Assembly: GCF_030070105.1 (NCBI RefSeq) | Contig: NZ_JASJOO010000002.1 | Location: forward strand, 682,001 to 746,000 | DNA from: Bermanella sp. WJH001 | Lineage (GTDB): Bacteria > Pseudomonadota > Gammaproteobacteria > Pseudomonadales > Oceanobacteraceae | Length of the DNA stretch: 64,000 bases | Direction: 5' to 3' | Part shown: piece by piece, positions 1 through 9,126 of the stretch | Layout of the letters: every line of letters starts with the position of its first letter | Numbering within the stretch: position 1 is the first letter of the stretch | Program-made: the position numbers and the translations under genes | The notes under the pieces: model-generated | The model's database searches: none | What the model was told of the DNA's origin: nothing | The model's input: only the letters and a program-made list of their open reading frames with translations

Positions 1-492
1 AAGTTCTGCCAACTTATTGGAGTCAACTAACCCTAGTTGAGGTTTTAATAGGTCCCTTAAAACTTGCCTTGCAATCAGTAGCAGATCTTCTTTATGGCTC
101 CAATATTTAAACGTGCCCGACATGGTTAAACGGTGCAATGTGCGTAGCCTTTGGACATCTTGAGAGTTCATACCTTTAAGTTCGGTATTTTTTAGAAGGG
201 CCACCATTTTTTTATTTTTGCTTTTCGCATAAACCGCTTCTCGATGAATATAACTTTCACCACTATCTGATAAGGCCCCATATGAATCACCTACTAACAA
301 TAAAAACACAGAGCAATCATCAATGGCTTTACGTACTAAAGGCCAGTCGTATTCACCAGACTCAGGGACAAAATAAAAAGAAACAGGAAAGCCTCCTAAC
401 TGGAAAACAACCCTGTTTATTGTGTAAAGAATGGCCGCCGTATCTTTTGGGTCTGCACAAATAAATACTGTCGGCTGAGTGTGTTGATTCAT
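1..492 (-). CDS. DUF4062-domain protein, 3' end beyond window (partial)
   Basis: The first 164 codons of a gene that runs off the left edge are visible. The ATG at 492-490 is preceded by an in-frame stop five codons upstream, so the N-terminus is fixed; AAGG lies very close to it. The protein begins MNQHTQPTVFICADPKDTAA, then has VRKAIDDCSVFLLLVGDSYG and SGESYIHREAVYAKSKNKKM at about residues 52-97. This pattern (IDDC, a hydrophobic strand, GxxYG, then a Glu-Ala-Tyr helix) resembles DUF4062, a TIR-like domain often found at the N-terminus of multidomain signalling or STAND-type NTPases. It starts 15 bp after the AEC permease gene on the same strand. The C-terminal part, which would decide its role, is outside the window. 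Confidence 0.6.
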   Translation of the reverse strand, partial: MNQHTQPTVFICADPKDTAAILYTINRVVFQLGGFPVSFYFVPESGEYDWPLVRKAIDDCSVFLLLVGDSYGALSDSGESYIHREAVYAKSKNKKMVALLKNTELKGMNSQDVQRLRTLHRLTMSGTFKYWSHKEDLLLIARQVLRDLLKPQLGLVDSNKLAEL

Positions 493-507
493 ATCCTTAT
501 TTACCGC

Positions 508-1458
508 TTAAATCCAAGCTAATATTTTAGCTAAATACAATAATAAACTAATTGAAAATGCCGATAACAACGTACTCAGTGCAATGATATTTGAGGCCAA
601 TATGTGGTTACCACCCATTGATCTTACCATTACAAAACTGGCAGCCGCCGTGGGGCTTGCAAACATTAATATAATGCAACCTATCTCTACGCCATTGAAG
701 CCAAATCCAAATGCACTAATCCCTACACCAACAGGGACAACCAAAAGTTTTGCAAATACAGCGTAAGCAGACAAAGTACTGGTATTTCTAAGCTCTCGTA
801 GGCTTAAAGACCCCCCTATAGCGATGAGCGCCAAGGGCAGTGTCATACGGGCTAAATACTGACCAGCATCATACATGACTTTAGGCAGCTTTAAATCCAA
901 CCACGAACAAAAAAAGCCGAGGGCAATGGCGATAATCAATGGGTTCTTAGCAATATCTTTGAGGGTTCTAAACCACTGAACCGACTTCCCTTCATGCAGG
1001 CTTCGGTTTAACGCATAAACTGACAATATATTATAGATAGGGGTAACAACAGCTAAAATTACCGCGCCTACAGCCAACCCATCACCACCAAATGCCTTTG
1101 CACACAACGCAATGCCTACTATCCCCAAGTTGCTTCTAAAAGCCCCCTGGACCGCCACCCCCCTATCTTGGTGAGGCACCAATAAAGCCGATATTAACCA
1201 AAAAGCGACAAATGAGATCACAGCTGCACTGATGCAAAACCAAACCAGAGGCAACTGGTCAAGCAAATGCAAATCATTATCAATCATTGATAAGAAAATT
1301 AGAATTGGCAAGCAAATATTAAAAACTAAAGAAGATGCCTGACCCACAAAGCCCGTATCAATGTGCCCTTTTCGTTTAAGGTACAGGCCCACAAACACAA
1401 TAATAAAAACAGGGCCTGTTACCGACAATGTATATTCAAGGGCTTCTATATAGGCCAT
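508..1458 (-). CDS. AEC family (auxin efflux carrier-like) transporter
   Basis: A 316-residue, very hydrophobic protein with about ten predicted membrane segments. Its N-terminal half contains the NxCLPxLIF-type stretch (FNICLPILIFLSM, about residues 46-58) and its C-terminal half FASPTAAASFVMVRSMGG, both characteristic of PF03547 permeases. Family members export or import small organic acids (for example malate or malonate) across the inner membrane; the substrate cannot be read from sequence. Length is normal for the family. Upstream is a 121-bp gap to a divergent small gene; downstream, 15 bp away, is the DUF4062 gene, so the two may be cotranscribed. Confidence 0.85.
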   Translation of the reverse strand: MAYIEALEYTLSVTGPVFIIVFVGLYLKRKGHIDTGFVGQASSLVFNICLPILIFLSMIDNDLHLLDQLPLVWFCISAAVISFVAFWLISALLVPHQDRGVAVQGAFRSNLGIVGIALCAKAFGGDGLAVGAVILAVVTPIYNILSVYALNRSLHEGKSVQWFRTLKDIAKNPLIIAIALGFFCSWLDLKLPKVMYDAGQYLARMTLPLALIAIGGSLSLRELRNTSTLSAYAVFAKLLVVPVGVGISAFGFGFNGVEIGCIILMFASPTAAASFVMVRSMGGNHILASNIIALSTLLSAFSISLLLYLAKILAWI

Positions 1459-1579
1459 AACAACACCAAAAAAGGCATATTATAACAGCTTGCAGGATTC
1501 AAACCTGTATAATAAACAAACAATTCATTTGTATAACTGACTATGTTATTATGCGCCGCATTATTTATGAGTACATATC

Positions 1580-1909
1580 ATGTCTAGACTAAGAAAATCC
1601 CGCTCATTAAAGCGTGTCACTGGTGGTGTTAAAACCGGTTCAAAAGAGCGCACTAAATTAGAAAACAAGCAACGTAAAGCCAAGCAAAAAGCCGCTAATC
1701 CGGTTAAAAGTAACCGCCAACGTTCTGTTTATCAGCGTTATTTAGATGAGAATCAACTTGTTGAAAAACAGCATGTAACTGCCACTAAAGCCGTTAAAAC
1801 TGTTGCTGCAAAAATTGAAGATATTCAGCGCCCTATATATCAGGCAGAAGAAGATAGCGAGTCTCTATGGGATCAATTAGAAAAACCTACGAATAACGAT
1901 ACCTTCTAA
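1580..1909 (+). CDS. small basic protein, weakly YihI-like
   Basis: A 109-residue protein with a strongly basic N-terminal half (MSRLRKSRSLKRVTGG, then many Lys/Arg/Gln) and an acidic tail (QAEEDSESLWDQLEKP). A Lys/Arg-rich start with Gly-Ser elements and an acidic C-terminus recalls YihI, the GTPase-activating partner of the ribosome-assembly GTPase Der. The match is only compositional and no diagnostic motif is certain. It precedes rlmG by 17 bp and probably shares its transcript, which fits a ribosome-related role. It could also be an unrelated nucleic-acid-binding protein. Confidence 0.6.
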   Translation: MSRLRKSRSLKRVTGGVKTGSKERTKLENKQRKAKQKAANPVKSNRQRSVYQRYLDENQLVEKQHVTATKAVKTVAAKIEDIQRPIYQAEEDSESLWDQLEKPTNNDTF

Positions 1910-1926
1910 AGACGCTTCTCTATTTT

Positions 1927-3018
1927 ATGCAACAAGAAACACTTGAATGCGCCAACGGCCAGTTTGTTTTAACTCGCCCTGGCGCGAATCCTAAGCAGCC
2001 ACTGCGCGCTTGGGATGCCGCCGATGAATATCTCATTCATGTCGTTACCCAACACCATAGTAATACGCCACTTCTTGTTCTAAATGATCAGTTTGGTGCC
2101 CTAGGCTGCGCACTGCATTCTCAAGTTGATGCTTGGTCATCCGATAGCTTTTGTGCAAAAGAAGCACTAAATAATAATTTCAAACAAAACAAACTAACAA
2201 GCCAAATTAAAGAATTTGATTCAATTCATATACAAACCAATGCAGAACTGGCTATTGTCAAAATCGCAAAAAATACTAGTTTTTTAGAGTATCAACTTAA
2301 CCAATGCTTCAAACTTGGTATCAAAAAAGTATTACTAGCCGGCATGATGAAACATCTGCCTAAAAATATTCTAAGCCAGCTACAAAAATTTGGCTCTGTA
2401 AGCCGCCTACCCTTCGTTAAAAAAGCAACCATTTACGAGCTTAATTTAGAGCACAGCGCTCAAAGCCAGTATCCAAAAAATAACACATTCGAAAACGTTA
2501 AACTGATCAGTCATGCCAATGTATTTGGACGAGACAAATTAGACCCTGGGGCTCAATTTTTTATTGAGCATTTAAAAGACTTACCAGACGTTGAAAATGT
2601 AGCCGACCTTTGCTGTGGAAGCGGCATTTTAGGCATAAAATACGCCCAAATTAATTCAAGAAGCCAGATTGATTTTTATGATGAATCCTTCATGGCCACT
2701 GAAAGCACAAAAGCCTCTTGGCAGCTCAATAATCTTAATAATTTATCTCATTTTATTTGGGCAGATGGCCTCAACTGCCAAGCCCAATCCTATGACTTAA
2801 TTCTATGTAACCCACCTTTTCACGAAGCACACACAGTGGGAGATCACATTGCAAAACGATTATTCAAGCAAAGTAAATCCGCATTAAATCACAACGGAAA
2901 ACTTATTGTGGTAGGGAATCGACATTTACAATACCACCTCACCTTAAAAAAATATTTTAAACAGGTTAAACAAATTGCATCAAACCCAAAATTTGTTTTA
3001 CTGAGCGCCCATGACTAG
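1927..3018 (+). CDS. rlmG: 23S rRNA (guanine-N2)-methyltransferase RlmG
   Basis: This 363-residue enzyme of the RlmG/RsmC family uses S-adenosylmethionine to make N2-methylguanine in 23S rRNA (position 1835 in E. coli). It has the two-lobed layout: a degenerate N-terminal methyltransferase-like half and a catalytic C-terminal half with the SAM motif DLCCGSGILG at residues 227-236 and the amino-methylase motif NPPF at 295-298. The C-terminus (GNRHLQYHLTLKKYF) is close to the E. coli RlmG ending rather than RsmC. Length is near the usual 375. No clear ribosome-binding site is seen before the ATG. Its last 8 bp overlap the next gene. Confidence 0.88.
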   Translation: MQQETLECANGQFVLTRPGANPKQPLRAWDAADEYLIHVVTQHHSNTPLLVLNDQFGALGCALHSQVDAWSSDSFCAKEALNNNFKQNKLTSQIKEFDSIHIQTNAELAIVKIAKNTSFLEYQLNQCFKLGIKKVLLAGMMKHLPKNILSQLQKFGSVSRLPFVKKATIYELNLEHSAQSQYPKNNTFENVKLISHANVFGRDKLDPGAQFFIEHLKDLPDVENVADLCCGSGILGIKYAQINSRSQIDFYDESFMATESTKASWQLNNLNNLSHFIWADGLNCQAQSYDLILCNPPFHEAHTVGDHIAKRLFKQSKSALNHNGKLIVVGNRHLQYHLTLKKYFKQVKQIASNPKFVLLSAHD

Positions 3019-3601
3019 CTACCGAATACCGGCCAGTAATTGTGATGCAGAAATAGAAGTTAAACGCAGTCAATTTTTAGGGTTTGCAGCTCATACACCT
3101 GGCTTACAAGCCGCCAAAGCATTCATACAATCACTAAAGGATCGCTTTCCCGACGCTAGACATCATTGTTATGGTTTTATGGCTGGTGCACCATGGGACA
3201 GTAATCAGTATGGATTCTCGGATGACAACGAACCCAGTGGAACAGCTGGCATGCCTATTTTTTCTCACCTTAAACACAATAATATCGGTGAGATTACCAT
3301 CGTAATAGTGAGATACTTTGGAGGCACAAAACTTGGAACCGGGGGGCTGGCAAGAGCTTACAGTGAAGCGGCAAAAGCCACCTTGGAAGCATTAGAATTA
3401 AGTGATTTCATCGAAATGGAAAACATGCAATTTGTTTGTGAGTTTTCACAAGAAGCACAAATACGAAAAACGATCAGTGATGTAGGCGGAGAAGTGATGA
3501 ATTGCCAATATGCACAGGCAGTCACAATATTCGCTAAAATTCCTCGCGGTAAAACCTTACCATTGCCTTATTCGGTTAAAGCATCTCGCTCCACTATATA
3601 G
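3011..3601 (+). CDS. yigZ: YigZ/IMPACT family protein
   Basis: A 196-residue protein of the UPF0029/IMPACT family. The signature is clear: HHCYGFMAGA, FSDDNEPSGTAGMPIFSHL and VRYFGGTKLGTGGLARAYSE at about residues 51-120, followed by the smaller DUF1949-type C-terminal domain. Bacterial members (E. coli YigZ) have no settled enzymatic role; eukaryotic IMPACT modulates the Gcn2 response, so a link to translation is suspected. It overlaps rlmG by 8 bp, so translational coupling is likely. Its 3' end overlaps the convergent gene on the other strand by 34 bp. Confidence 0.88.
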   Translation: MTSYRIPASNCDAEIEVKRSQFLGFAAHTPGLQAAKAFIQSLKDRFPDARHHCYGFMAGAPWDSNQYGFSDDNEPSGTAGMPIFSHLKHNNIGEITIVIVRYFGGTKLGTGGLARAYSEAAKATLEALELSDFIEMENMQFVCEFSQEAQIRKTISDVGGEVMNCQYAQAVTIFAKIPRGKTLPLPYSVKASRSTI

Positions 3602-3957
3602 CGAGCAATGTGACGATATCCGTCCTGAACCATGTCGTTAAACCCCATGTGCACTTCAAATTCTTGTTGAGAAACCCGTCGAATACTCTGAATTTGAGCT
3701 TGAGTTTCCAGTTCAACAACTTCTCCAGACACAAAATATAGCCCTAATGAAATCATCAAAACAGGAAATTTCGGTTGAGTCTCAAAGCTACTACTGCCAT
3801 GAAGGGATGTAATTTCCTCTTCCGTGCAACTGACGCACACTCCTCTAGGCGTGATCTGGCTACCTGATAGTGAGTAAGTATCAGAACCATCTAGTGCCAT
3901 TGCATCAACCGTCAGATAAGGCTGTGAAAGGTTGGGGCTGATCGCTTTCATATTCAT
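3568..3957 (-). CDS. PilZ-like hypothetical protein
   Basis: A 129-residue cytoplasmic protein of mostly beta composition. SGSQITPRGVCVSC at about residues 31-44 and the C-terminal helix HIARYIVERDALTE are reminiscent of small PilZ domains, but the canonical RxxxR and (D/N)xSxxG c-di-GMP-binding residues are not evident. If it is a PilZ domain it may be a degenerate, non-binding one. It is transcribed towards yigZ and overlaps its 3' end by 34 bp, so the stop of each lies within the coding sequence of the other. Start chosen at the first ATG (MNMK); the second ATG two codons later is equally possible. Confidence 0.55.
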   Translation of the reverse strand: MNMKAISPNLSQPYLTVDAMALDGSDTYSLSGSQITPRGVCVSCTEEEITSLHGSSSFETQPKFPVLMISLGLYFVSGEVVELETQAQIQSIRRVSQQEFEVHMGFNDMVQDGYRHIARYIVERDALTE

Positions 3958-4089
3958 ATGTCAAAAAATATACCAATGATTGTATTATAAGTAATAAACT
4001 AAATTGTTCATTTTTCAAACAACTGATCAATTTATAGCAAAAATAGCACTGTTTCACATACTAAATCATTAGAAATGGCGGACCAGTTC

Positions 4090-4512
4090 TCAAAATTGGC
4101 CATTAATTGTCACCAATAGCTGCCGGGGACCAGCTGATTTACGAAACTCACCAAGATAAATACCCTGCCATATTCCCAAGTTTAATCCTCCATTTGAGAT
4201 TGGAATGGTCAACTCAACACCCACCAAACTGCTTTTTATATGTGCTGGCATATCATCTAAACCTTCATAGGTATGCTCAAAGTAATCAGTATTCTCTGGT
4301 ACTAAACGATTCATAAATTTAAAAAAATCTGAGCGCACTGTTTTATCTGCATTTTCATTCAAAGTGATCCCTGCAGAGGTATGCTTTAACATCACATGGA
4401 TAAAGCCTATTTTATATTCACTTATCTGTGGTAATGAACGCAAAATTTCATCCGTAATAAGATGAAAACCATAAGGTTTAGCTGTCAATTCTATCTCTAT
4501 TTGCTGCCACAT
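4090..4512 (-). CDS. yjbQ: YjbQ/UPF0047 family protein (secondary thiamine-phosphate synthase)
   Basis: A 140-residue protein of the UPF0047 family. The family signature is complete: HTSAGITLNENADKTVRSDF at about residues 46-65, HTYEGLDDMPAHIKSSLVG around 82-100, and GIWQGIYLGEF near the C-terminus. The invariant His and acidic residues are in place. Some members have weak thiamine-phosphate synthase activity, but the physiological function is unsettled. It lies downstream of nqrF, separated by a strong hairpin terminator, so it is probably transcribed separately from the nqr operon. Confidence 0.85.
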   Translation of the reverse strand: MWQQIEIELTAKPYGFHLITDEILRSLPQISEYKIGFIHVMLKHTSAGITLNENADKTVRSDFFKFMNRLVPENTDYFEHTYEGLDDMPAHIKSSLVGVELTIPISNGGLNLGIWQGIYLGEFRKSAGPRQLLVTINGQF

Positions 4513-4542
4513 ATTCCCAAACCGGTTTTAAGTCACCAAAAC

Positions 4543-4581
4543 AAAAAAGGCCCATAAAACATTGTTTTATGGGCCTTTTTT
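4543..4581 (-). terminator. rho-independent terminator of the nqr operon
   Basis: An A-run, GGCCCATAAAA, the loop CATTG, TTTTATGGGCC and a T-run form a long perfect hairpin. It has flanking A and T tracts on both sides and works in either direction. It sits 13 bp after the nqrF stop. Confidence 0.85.
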
Positions 4582-4593
4582 CAACTAAGCAGA

Positions 4594-5829
4594 CTAGCCG
4601 CCAAAATCATCTAACATGATATTTTCAGGCTCAACACCTAGATCCAATAGCATGTTAATAACGGATTGGTTCATGATTGGAGGCCCACACATGTAGTACT
4701 CACAATCTTCAGGAGCGGGATGATCACGTAAATATTGCTCAAACAATACATTGTGAATGAAGCCCGTTAAACCAGTCCAATTATCTTCTGGCTGAGGATC
4801 CGACATGGCAACATGCCAATTAAAGTTCGGGAACTCAGCCGCAAGTGCATCATATTCATCATCATAGAAAAGTTCACGAGCTGAACGAGCACCATACCAG
4901 AAGCTCATCTTACGCGTTGATTTCAAACGCTTAAGCTGATCAAAGATATGCGAACGCATCGGTGCCATACCCGCACCACCACCTATGAATACCATTTCAG
5001 CATCAGTATCTTTCGCGAAGAATTCACCAAATGGGCCGTAAACAGTCACTTTGTCGCCAGGCTTAAGATTAAAAACATAACTCGACATAATACCAGGGTT
5101 AATCCCCTCAGTACGTGGAGGTGGTGTAGCAATACGAATATTGAACTTAACCACACCGCGCTCTTCTGGGTAGTTTGCCATTGAGTAAGCACGAATTACG
5201 TTTTCTTTATTAACGGTTTTAAGATCAAAGAATTTAAAGTGATTCCAATCACCACGGTACTCTTCTTCAATATCAAAATCAGAGAAATTAATCTCAAACG
5301 GAGGGCATTCAAGTTGAACGTAACCACCGGCACGGAAATCTACATTTTCGCCTTCTGGCAGTTTAAGAGTTAACTCTTTGATGAACGTGGCAACGTTAGG
5401 GTTAGATTCAACCGTACATTCCCACTTCTTAACACCAAAAACTTCGTCTTCAACTTCTACTTTCATATCCTGTTTAACAGGTACCTGACAAGACAGACGC
5501 CAGCCTTCACGAGCATCACGCTTAGTGAAGTGTGACTCTTCAGTTGGTAGCATGGAACCACCACCATCTGTCACTAGACATTTACATTGCGCACAGGTAC
5601 CACCACCGCCACAAGCCGATGATAAAAACACACCATTATTCGCTAACGTTTGTAATAACTTATCACCCGCTGCTGCTTTGATGGTTTTCTCAGGGTCGCC
5701 ATTAATTTCAATGGTCACCTCACCTGAACTCACTAATTTTGCACGAGCACTTAAGATCACAGCAACCAAGGCAAGAACCATGGCTGTGAACATAAATACA
5801 CCTAAGATAATTTCTGTATATTCACCCAT
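4594..5829 (-). CDS. nqrF: Na+-translocating NADH:quinone reductase subunit F
   Basis: NqrF is the NADH-oxidising subunit of the Na+-pumping NADH:ubiquinone reductase; it passes electrons from NADH through FAD and a 2Fe-2S centre. The 411-residue protein has one N-terminal membrane helix (about residues 5-27), a ferredoxin domain with cysteines C73, C79, C82 and C114, the FAD motif RAYSMANYP at 213-221 and the NAD-binding GGGAG at 283-287. It ends in the usual FGG. It is last in the operon, 15 bp after nqrE and followed by a terminator. Confidence 0.97.
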   Translation of the reverse strand: MGEYTEIILGVFMFTAMVLALVAVILSARAKLVSSGEVTIEINGDPEKTIKAAAGDKLLQTLANNGVFLSSACGGGGTCAQCKCLVTDGGGSMLPTEESHFTKRDAREGWRLSCQVPVKQDMKVEVEDEVFGVKKWECTVESNPNVATFIKELTLKLPEGENVDFRAGGYVQLECPPFEINFSDFDIEEEYRGDWNHFKFFDLKTVNKENVIRAYSMANYPEERGVVKFNIRIATPPPRTEGINPGIMSSYVFNLKPGDKVTVYGPFGEFFAKDTDAEMVFIGGGAGMAPMRSHIFDQLKRLKSTRKMSFWYGARSARELFYDDEYDALAAEFPNFNWHVAMSDPQPEDNWTGLTGFIHNVLFEQYLRDHPAPEDCEYYMCGPPIMNQSVINMLLDLGVEPENIMLDDFGG

Positions 5830-5844
5830 ATTCTGTCACCGTCC

Positions 5845-6453
5845 TTATAGAGATACGCCGGAGAATGACATAAAGCCAAGAGACATTAGGCCTACCGTCA
5901 TAAAGGTAATACCCAAGCCCTCAAGGCCTTTTGGCACATCACTGTATTTTAATTTCTCACGAATACCGGCAAGTGCAGTAATGGCTAACGCCCAACCCAC
6001 ACCGGCACCGATACCATAAACCACTGACTCACCAAATTGATAATCACGCTCAACCATAAATAAAGAAGCACCCATGATGGCGCAGTTCACAGTAATTAAA
6101 GGCAAGAACACACCTAAAGCGTTATAAAGTGCCGGTACATACTTATCCAAAAACATTTCAAGTATTTGAACAATTGCAGCGATTACACCGATGTAGCTTA
6201 GTAAGCCAAGAAAGCTTAAATCTACTTCAGGGAAACCAGCCCACGCTAAGGCACCTTCTTTAAGTAAGTAGGTATAAATTAAATTATTAACAGGCACAGT
6301 AATCGCCAATACAACAATTACTGCAACACCCAAACCAATAGCTGTTTGGATTTTTTTAGAAATAGCCAAAAAGGTACACATACCTAAGAAGAAGGCTAGC
6401 GCCATATTCTCAACAAATACGGCTTTCACAAATAGAGATATATAATGTTCCAT
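5845..6453 (-). CDS. nqrE: Na+-translocating NADH:quinone reductase subunit E
   Basis: A 202-residue integral membrane subunit with six predicted helices. It pairs with NqrD in an antiparallel fashion to form part of the Na+ and electron path. The two conserved cysteines expected to hold the intramembrane iron with NqrD are present: C26 (GMCTFLA) and the Cys of [12 protein letters not shown] in the second half. Length equals the family norm. Its ATG overlaps the nqrD stop region by one base. Confidence 0.97.
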   Translation of the reverse strand: MEHYISLFVKAVFVENMALAFFLGMCTFLAISKKIQTAIGLGVAVIVVLAITVPVNNLIYTYLLKEGALAWAGFPEVDLSFLGLLSYIGVIAAIVQILEMFLDKYVPALYNALGVFLPLITVNCAIMGASLFMVERDYQFGESVVYGIGAGVGWALAITALAGIREKLKYSDVPKGLEGLGITFMTVGLMSLGFMSFSGVSL

Positions 6454-7118
6454 TAGTGGGCCCCTGATGTTTCAGTGTTTGGTTGAATTTTAAAATCAGC
6501 CTCTTCAACTTGGGCAGGAATCAAACTACGTGATGCCCAAATAAATAAACCAATAATAAAGAATGCACTTGGTGGCAATAGCAACAAACCATTGCTGTAA
6601 TACCAACCGCCATTTGTTACCAAAGGTAGAATTTCAAAGCCGAACAAAGAGCCTGAACCTAGTAACTCACGGAAAACAGCGACAAAAATCAACACCACAC
6701 TGTAACCTAAACCGTTACCGATACCGTCTAAGAAGCTAAGACCCGGAGGGTTTTTCATAGCAAACGCTTCAGCACGACCCATTACAATACAGTTAGTAAT
6801 AATTAAGCCAACAAATACAGAAAGCTGCTTACTTATTTCGTATGCATAAGCTTTGAGTATCTGGTCAACCACGATTACCAAGGATGCAATAATCGTCATC
6901 TGTACGATAATACGAATATTACCAGGGATATGATTTCGAATAAGCGCAATGGCAAAGTTCGAACAGGCTGTCACTGAGGTTAATGCGATACACATAACCA
7001 GAGTTACATTTAAACTTGTTGTTACAGCTAATGCTGAACATACACCCAGAATCTGTACTGCAATTGGGTTATTAAGCAGTAACGGCTGAGTTAAAACTTC
7101 TTTAACAGATGTTGACAT
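6453..7118 (-). CDS. nqrD: Na+-translocating NADH:quinone reductase subunit D
   Basis: A 221-residue membrane subunit homologous to NqrE. It has about six helices and the two iron-ligand cysteines, C27 (GVCSALAV) and the Cys in [14 protein letters not shown]. The GNGLGYS segment in the second half is also typical. It lies 1 bp after nqrC and overlaps nqrE by one base, in keeping with stoichiometric translation of the complex. Confidence 0.97.
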   Translation of the reverse strand: MSTSVKEVLTQPLLLNNPIAVQILGVCSALAVTTSLNVTLVMCIALTSVTACSNFAIALIRNHIPGNIRIIVQMTIIASLVIVVDQILKAYAYEISKQLSVFVGLIITNCIVMGRAEAFAMKNPPGLSFLDGIGNGLGYSVVLIFVAVFRELLGSGSLFGFEILPLVTNGGWYYSNGLLLLPPSAFFIIGLFIWASRSLIPAQVEEADFKIQPNTETSGAH

Positions 7119-7119
7119 G

Positions 7120-7926
7120 TTAAACCCCCTGCTCTTTGAAACCAGCTAAATAAGCGGCAAAACCCTGCTTACCTAACCAAAACTGCATTAAGTTTGCGAC
7201 ACCTTTACTTGTAAGAGTGGCACCAGACAAACCGTCAACTTGGTTGATTGCTTTTGACGATGCAGGATCAACTTTACCTTTGATCACATCAATTGCGACA
7301 TCACCCGTTGAGTTATAGATTTGTTTGCCTTGCCACATAGCCTTCCAAGATGGGTTATCAATCTCACCACCCAGTCCAGGAGTTTCACCATGAGCGTAGA
7401 AGCCTAAACCAGCAATTGTTTCAGCATTACCTTCTAAAGCTACAAATCCATACATGGTAGACCATAAGCCATAACCATGAACCGGAAGAATGATACGATC
7501 AATGGCACCGTCTTTTTCAACTAAATATACCGCTGCAAAGTTTTCTTGGCGTTTAATACTTGCCAAGTCTTCAGCACCTTGTAATTTTTCGCTGAATTTA
7601 GGGTCTTTAGACAATTTCTTTTGATCGAATTTTTCAACTGGATAACCTGCTTGAGCAAGTTCATTCAGCTCAGATTCAGTTGCATAAGCGCCTGTCTCAA
7701 GATTAACAATACGAGTTGTCACTTGCTGAAATTGCTCATCAATTGATTTACCAGGTACTAAAAGACCTGCTGCAGCCAAGATGTTTTTCTTTTTGTCTTC
7801 AAGTTTGTTTTTCACTTGAATCGGTTTAAGCGCAACCGCAGAACCTGCCACAATAATTGAGCAAACAAGGCACAGTAGCACGGCAACCATGATGGTTTTT
7901 TGAATACTATCGTTTTTAGCCGACAT
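7120..7926 (-). CDS. nqrC: Na+-translocating NADH:quinone reductase subunit C
   Basis: A 268-residue subunit with one N-terminal membrane helix (about 12-33) and a periplasmic FMN-binding domain. The flavinylation motif [10 protein letters not shown] lies at residues 231-240, and T237 is the expected site of covalent FMN attachment by ApbE. Length is normal. The start overlaps the end of nqrB by 11 bp. The ApbE transferase required for maturation is not encoded in this window. Confidence 0.97.
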   Translation of the reverse strand: MSAKNDSIQKTIMVAVLLCLVCSIIVAGSAVALKPIQVKNKLEDKKKNILAAAGLLVPGKSIDEQFQQVTTRIVNLETGAYATESELNELAQAGYPVEKFDQKKLSKDPKFSEKLQGAEDLASIKRQENFAAVYLVEKDGAIDRIILPVHGYGLWSTMYGFVALEGNAETIAGLGFYAHGETPGLGGEIDNPSWKAMWQGKQIYNSTGDVAIDVIKGKVDPASSKAINQVDGLSGATLTSKGVANLMQFWLGKQGFAAYLAGFKEQGV

Positions 7927-9124
7927 TGCGAGCCACCCTCCGCTTAATATTTGCTTGAACTACAAAGTGGTCAATTAATGGTGCAAATAAATTTGCAAAC
8001 AATATTGCCAACATCATGCCTTCTGGGAACGCTGGGTTAATAACACGAATCAGCACAACCATCACACCAATCAAAGCACCGAAGAAATACTTACCCGTAT
8101 TAGTCATGGAAGCAGAAACGGGATCTGTCGCCATAAATATCATACCGAAAGCAAAACCACCGATGGCTAAATGCCAATACCAAGGCATTGCAAACATTGT
8201 ATTTGTATCGGAACCAATGAAATTGAAAAGTGTTGATAAGGCAACCATACCGATCATCACACCAGCAACAATTCTCCAAGAAGCGATACCCATGACGAGA
8301 AGCACAGCACCGCCAATTAAAATAGCAATGGTACTGGTTTCACCGATAGAGCCTTGAATCGTGCCAGCAAATGCATCAAACCAAGTTACACCTGACGCAA
8401 CTACAGCATCAATACCACCAGTTGAAGCCAAACCTAACGGTGTTGCACCTGAGAAGCCATCCACTGCTGTCCATACGGCATCACCTGAAATTTGCGCAGG
8501 ATAAGCAAAGAACAAAAATGCACGACCAGTTAGTGCAGGGTTTAAAAAGTTTTTACCTGTACCACCAAAAATTTCTTTGCCGATCACCACACCAAAGCTG
8601 ATACCAAGTGCAACCTGCCATAATGGAATGTTAGGCGGACAAATTAATGCAAAAAGAATAGAGGTTACAAAGAAACCTTCGTTCACTTCATGACCACGAA
8701 TCGTGGCAAAAAGTACTTCCCAGAAACCACCAACAATAAATGTCACAGCATAAATAGGAAGGAAATAAGTCGCACCAAAAATTAAGTTATCCCAGATGCT
8801 ATTGGCATCGTAACCAGCCAACATCGAAATAACCGCACCGCGCCACCCTTCAATTTCAGCTACGCCCATGCCATCTAGTGCATTATTAGCTTGGAAGCCA
8901 ATATTCCACATACCAAAAAACATGGCAGGGAAACAGCACAACCAAACCGTGATCATAATACGCTTAAGGTCAATACCATCGCGTACGTGAGAGGTATTAT
9001 TCGTCACCGAAGGGGGTGAGTATAAACCTGTATCGATCGCCTCATAAAGAGGATACATCTTCTCGAATTTGCCGCCTTTCGTAAAATGCGGTTCGAGGCT
9101 TTCTATAAATGATTTCAAGCCCAT
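7916..9124 (-). CDS. nqrB: Na+-translocating NADH:quinone reductase subunit B
   Basis: A 402-residue membrane subunit, the largest in the complex. It carries covalent FMN and riboflavin and lines the Na+ path. The FMN attachment motif DGFSGATPL is at residues 222-230 with T228 as the acceptor. The N-terminal soluble segment and the [20 protein letters not shown] stretch (about 182-201) are characteristic. It starts 2 bp after nqrA. Confidence 0.97.
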   Translation of the reverse strand: MGLKSFIESLEPHFTKGGKFEKMYPLYEAIDTGLYSPPSVTNNTSHVRDGIDLKRIMITVWLCCFPAMFFGMWNIGFQANNALDGMGVAEIEGWRGAVISMLAGYDANSIWDNLIFGATYFLPIYAVTFIVGGFWEVLFATIRGHEVNEGFFVTSILFALICPPNIPLWQVALGISFGVVIGKEIFGGTGKNFLNPALTGRAFLFFAYPAQISGDAVWTAVDGFSGATPLGLASTGGIDAVVASGVTWFDAFAGTIQGSIGETSTIAILIGGAVLLVMGIASWRIVAGVMIGMVALSTLFNFIGSDTNTMFAMPWYWHLAIGGFAFGMIFMATDPVSASMTNTGKYFFGALIGVMVVLIRVINPAFPEGMMLAILFANLFAPLIDHFVVQANIKRRVARNVG

Positions 9125-9126
9125 AA

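Noticed and set aside
5525-6019. 164-codon + strand frame across nqrF/nqrE
   Set aside because: Spans two conserved genes on the opposite strand; a shadow frame of nqr codon usage.
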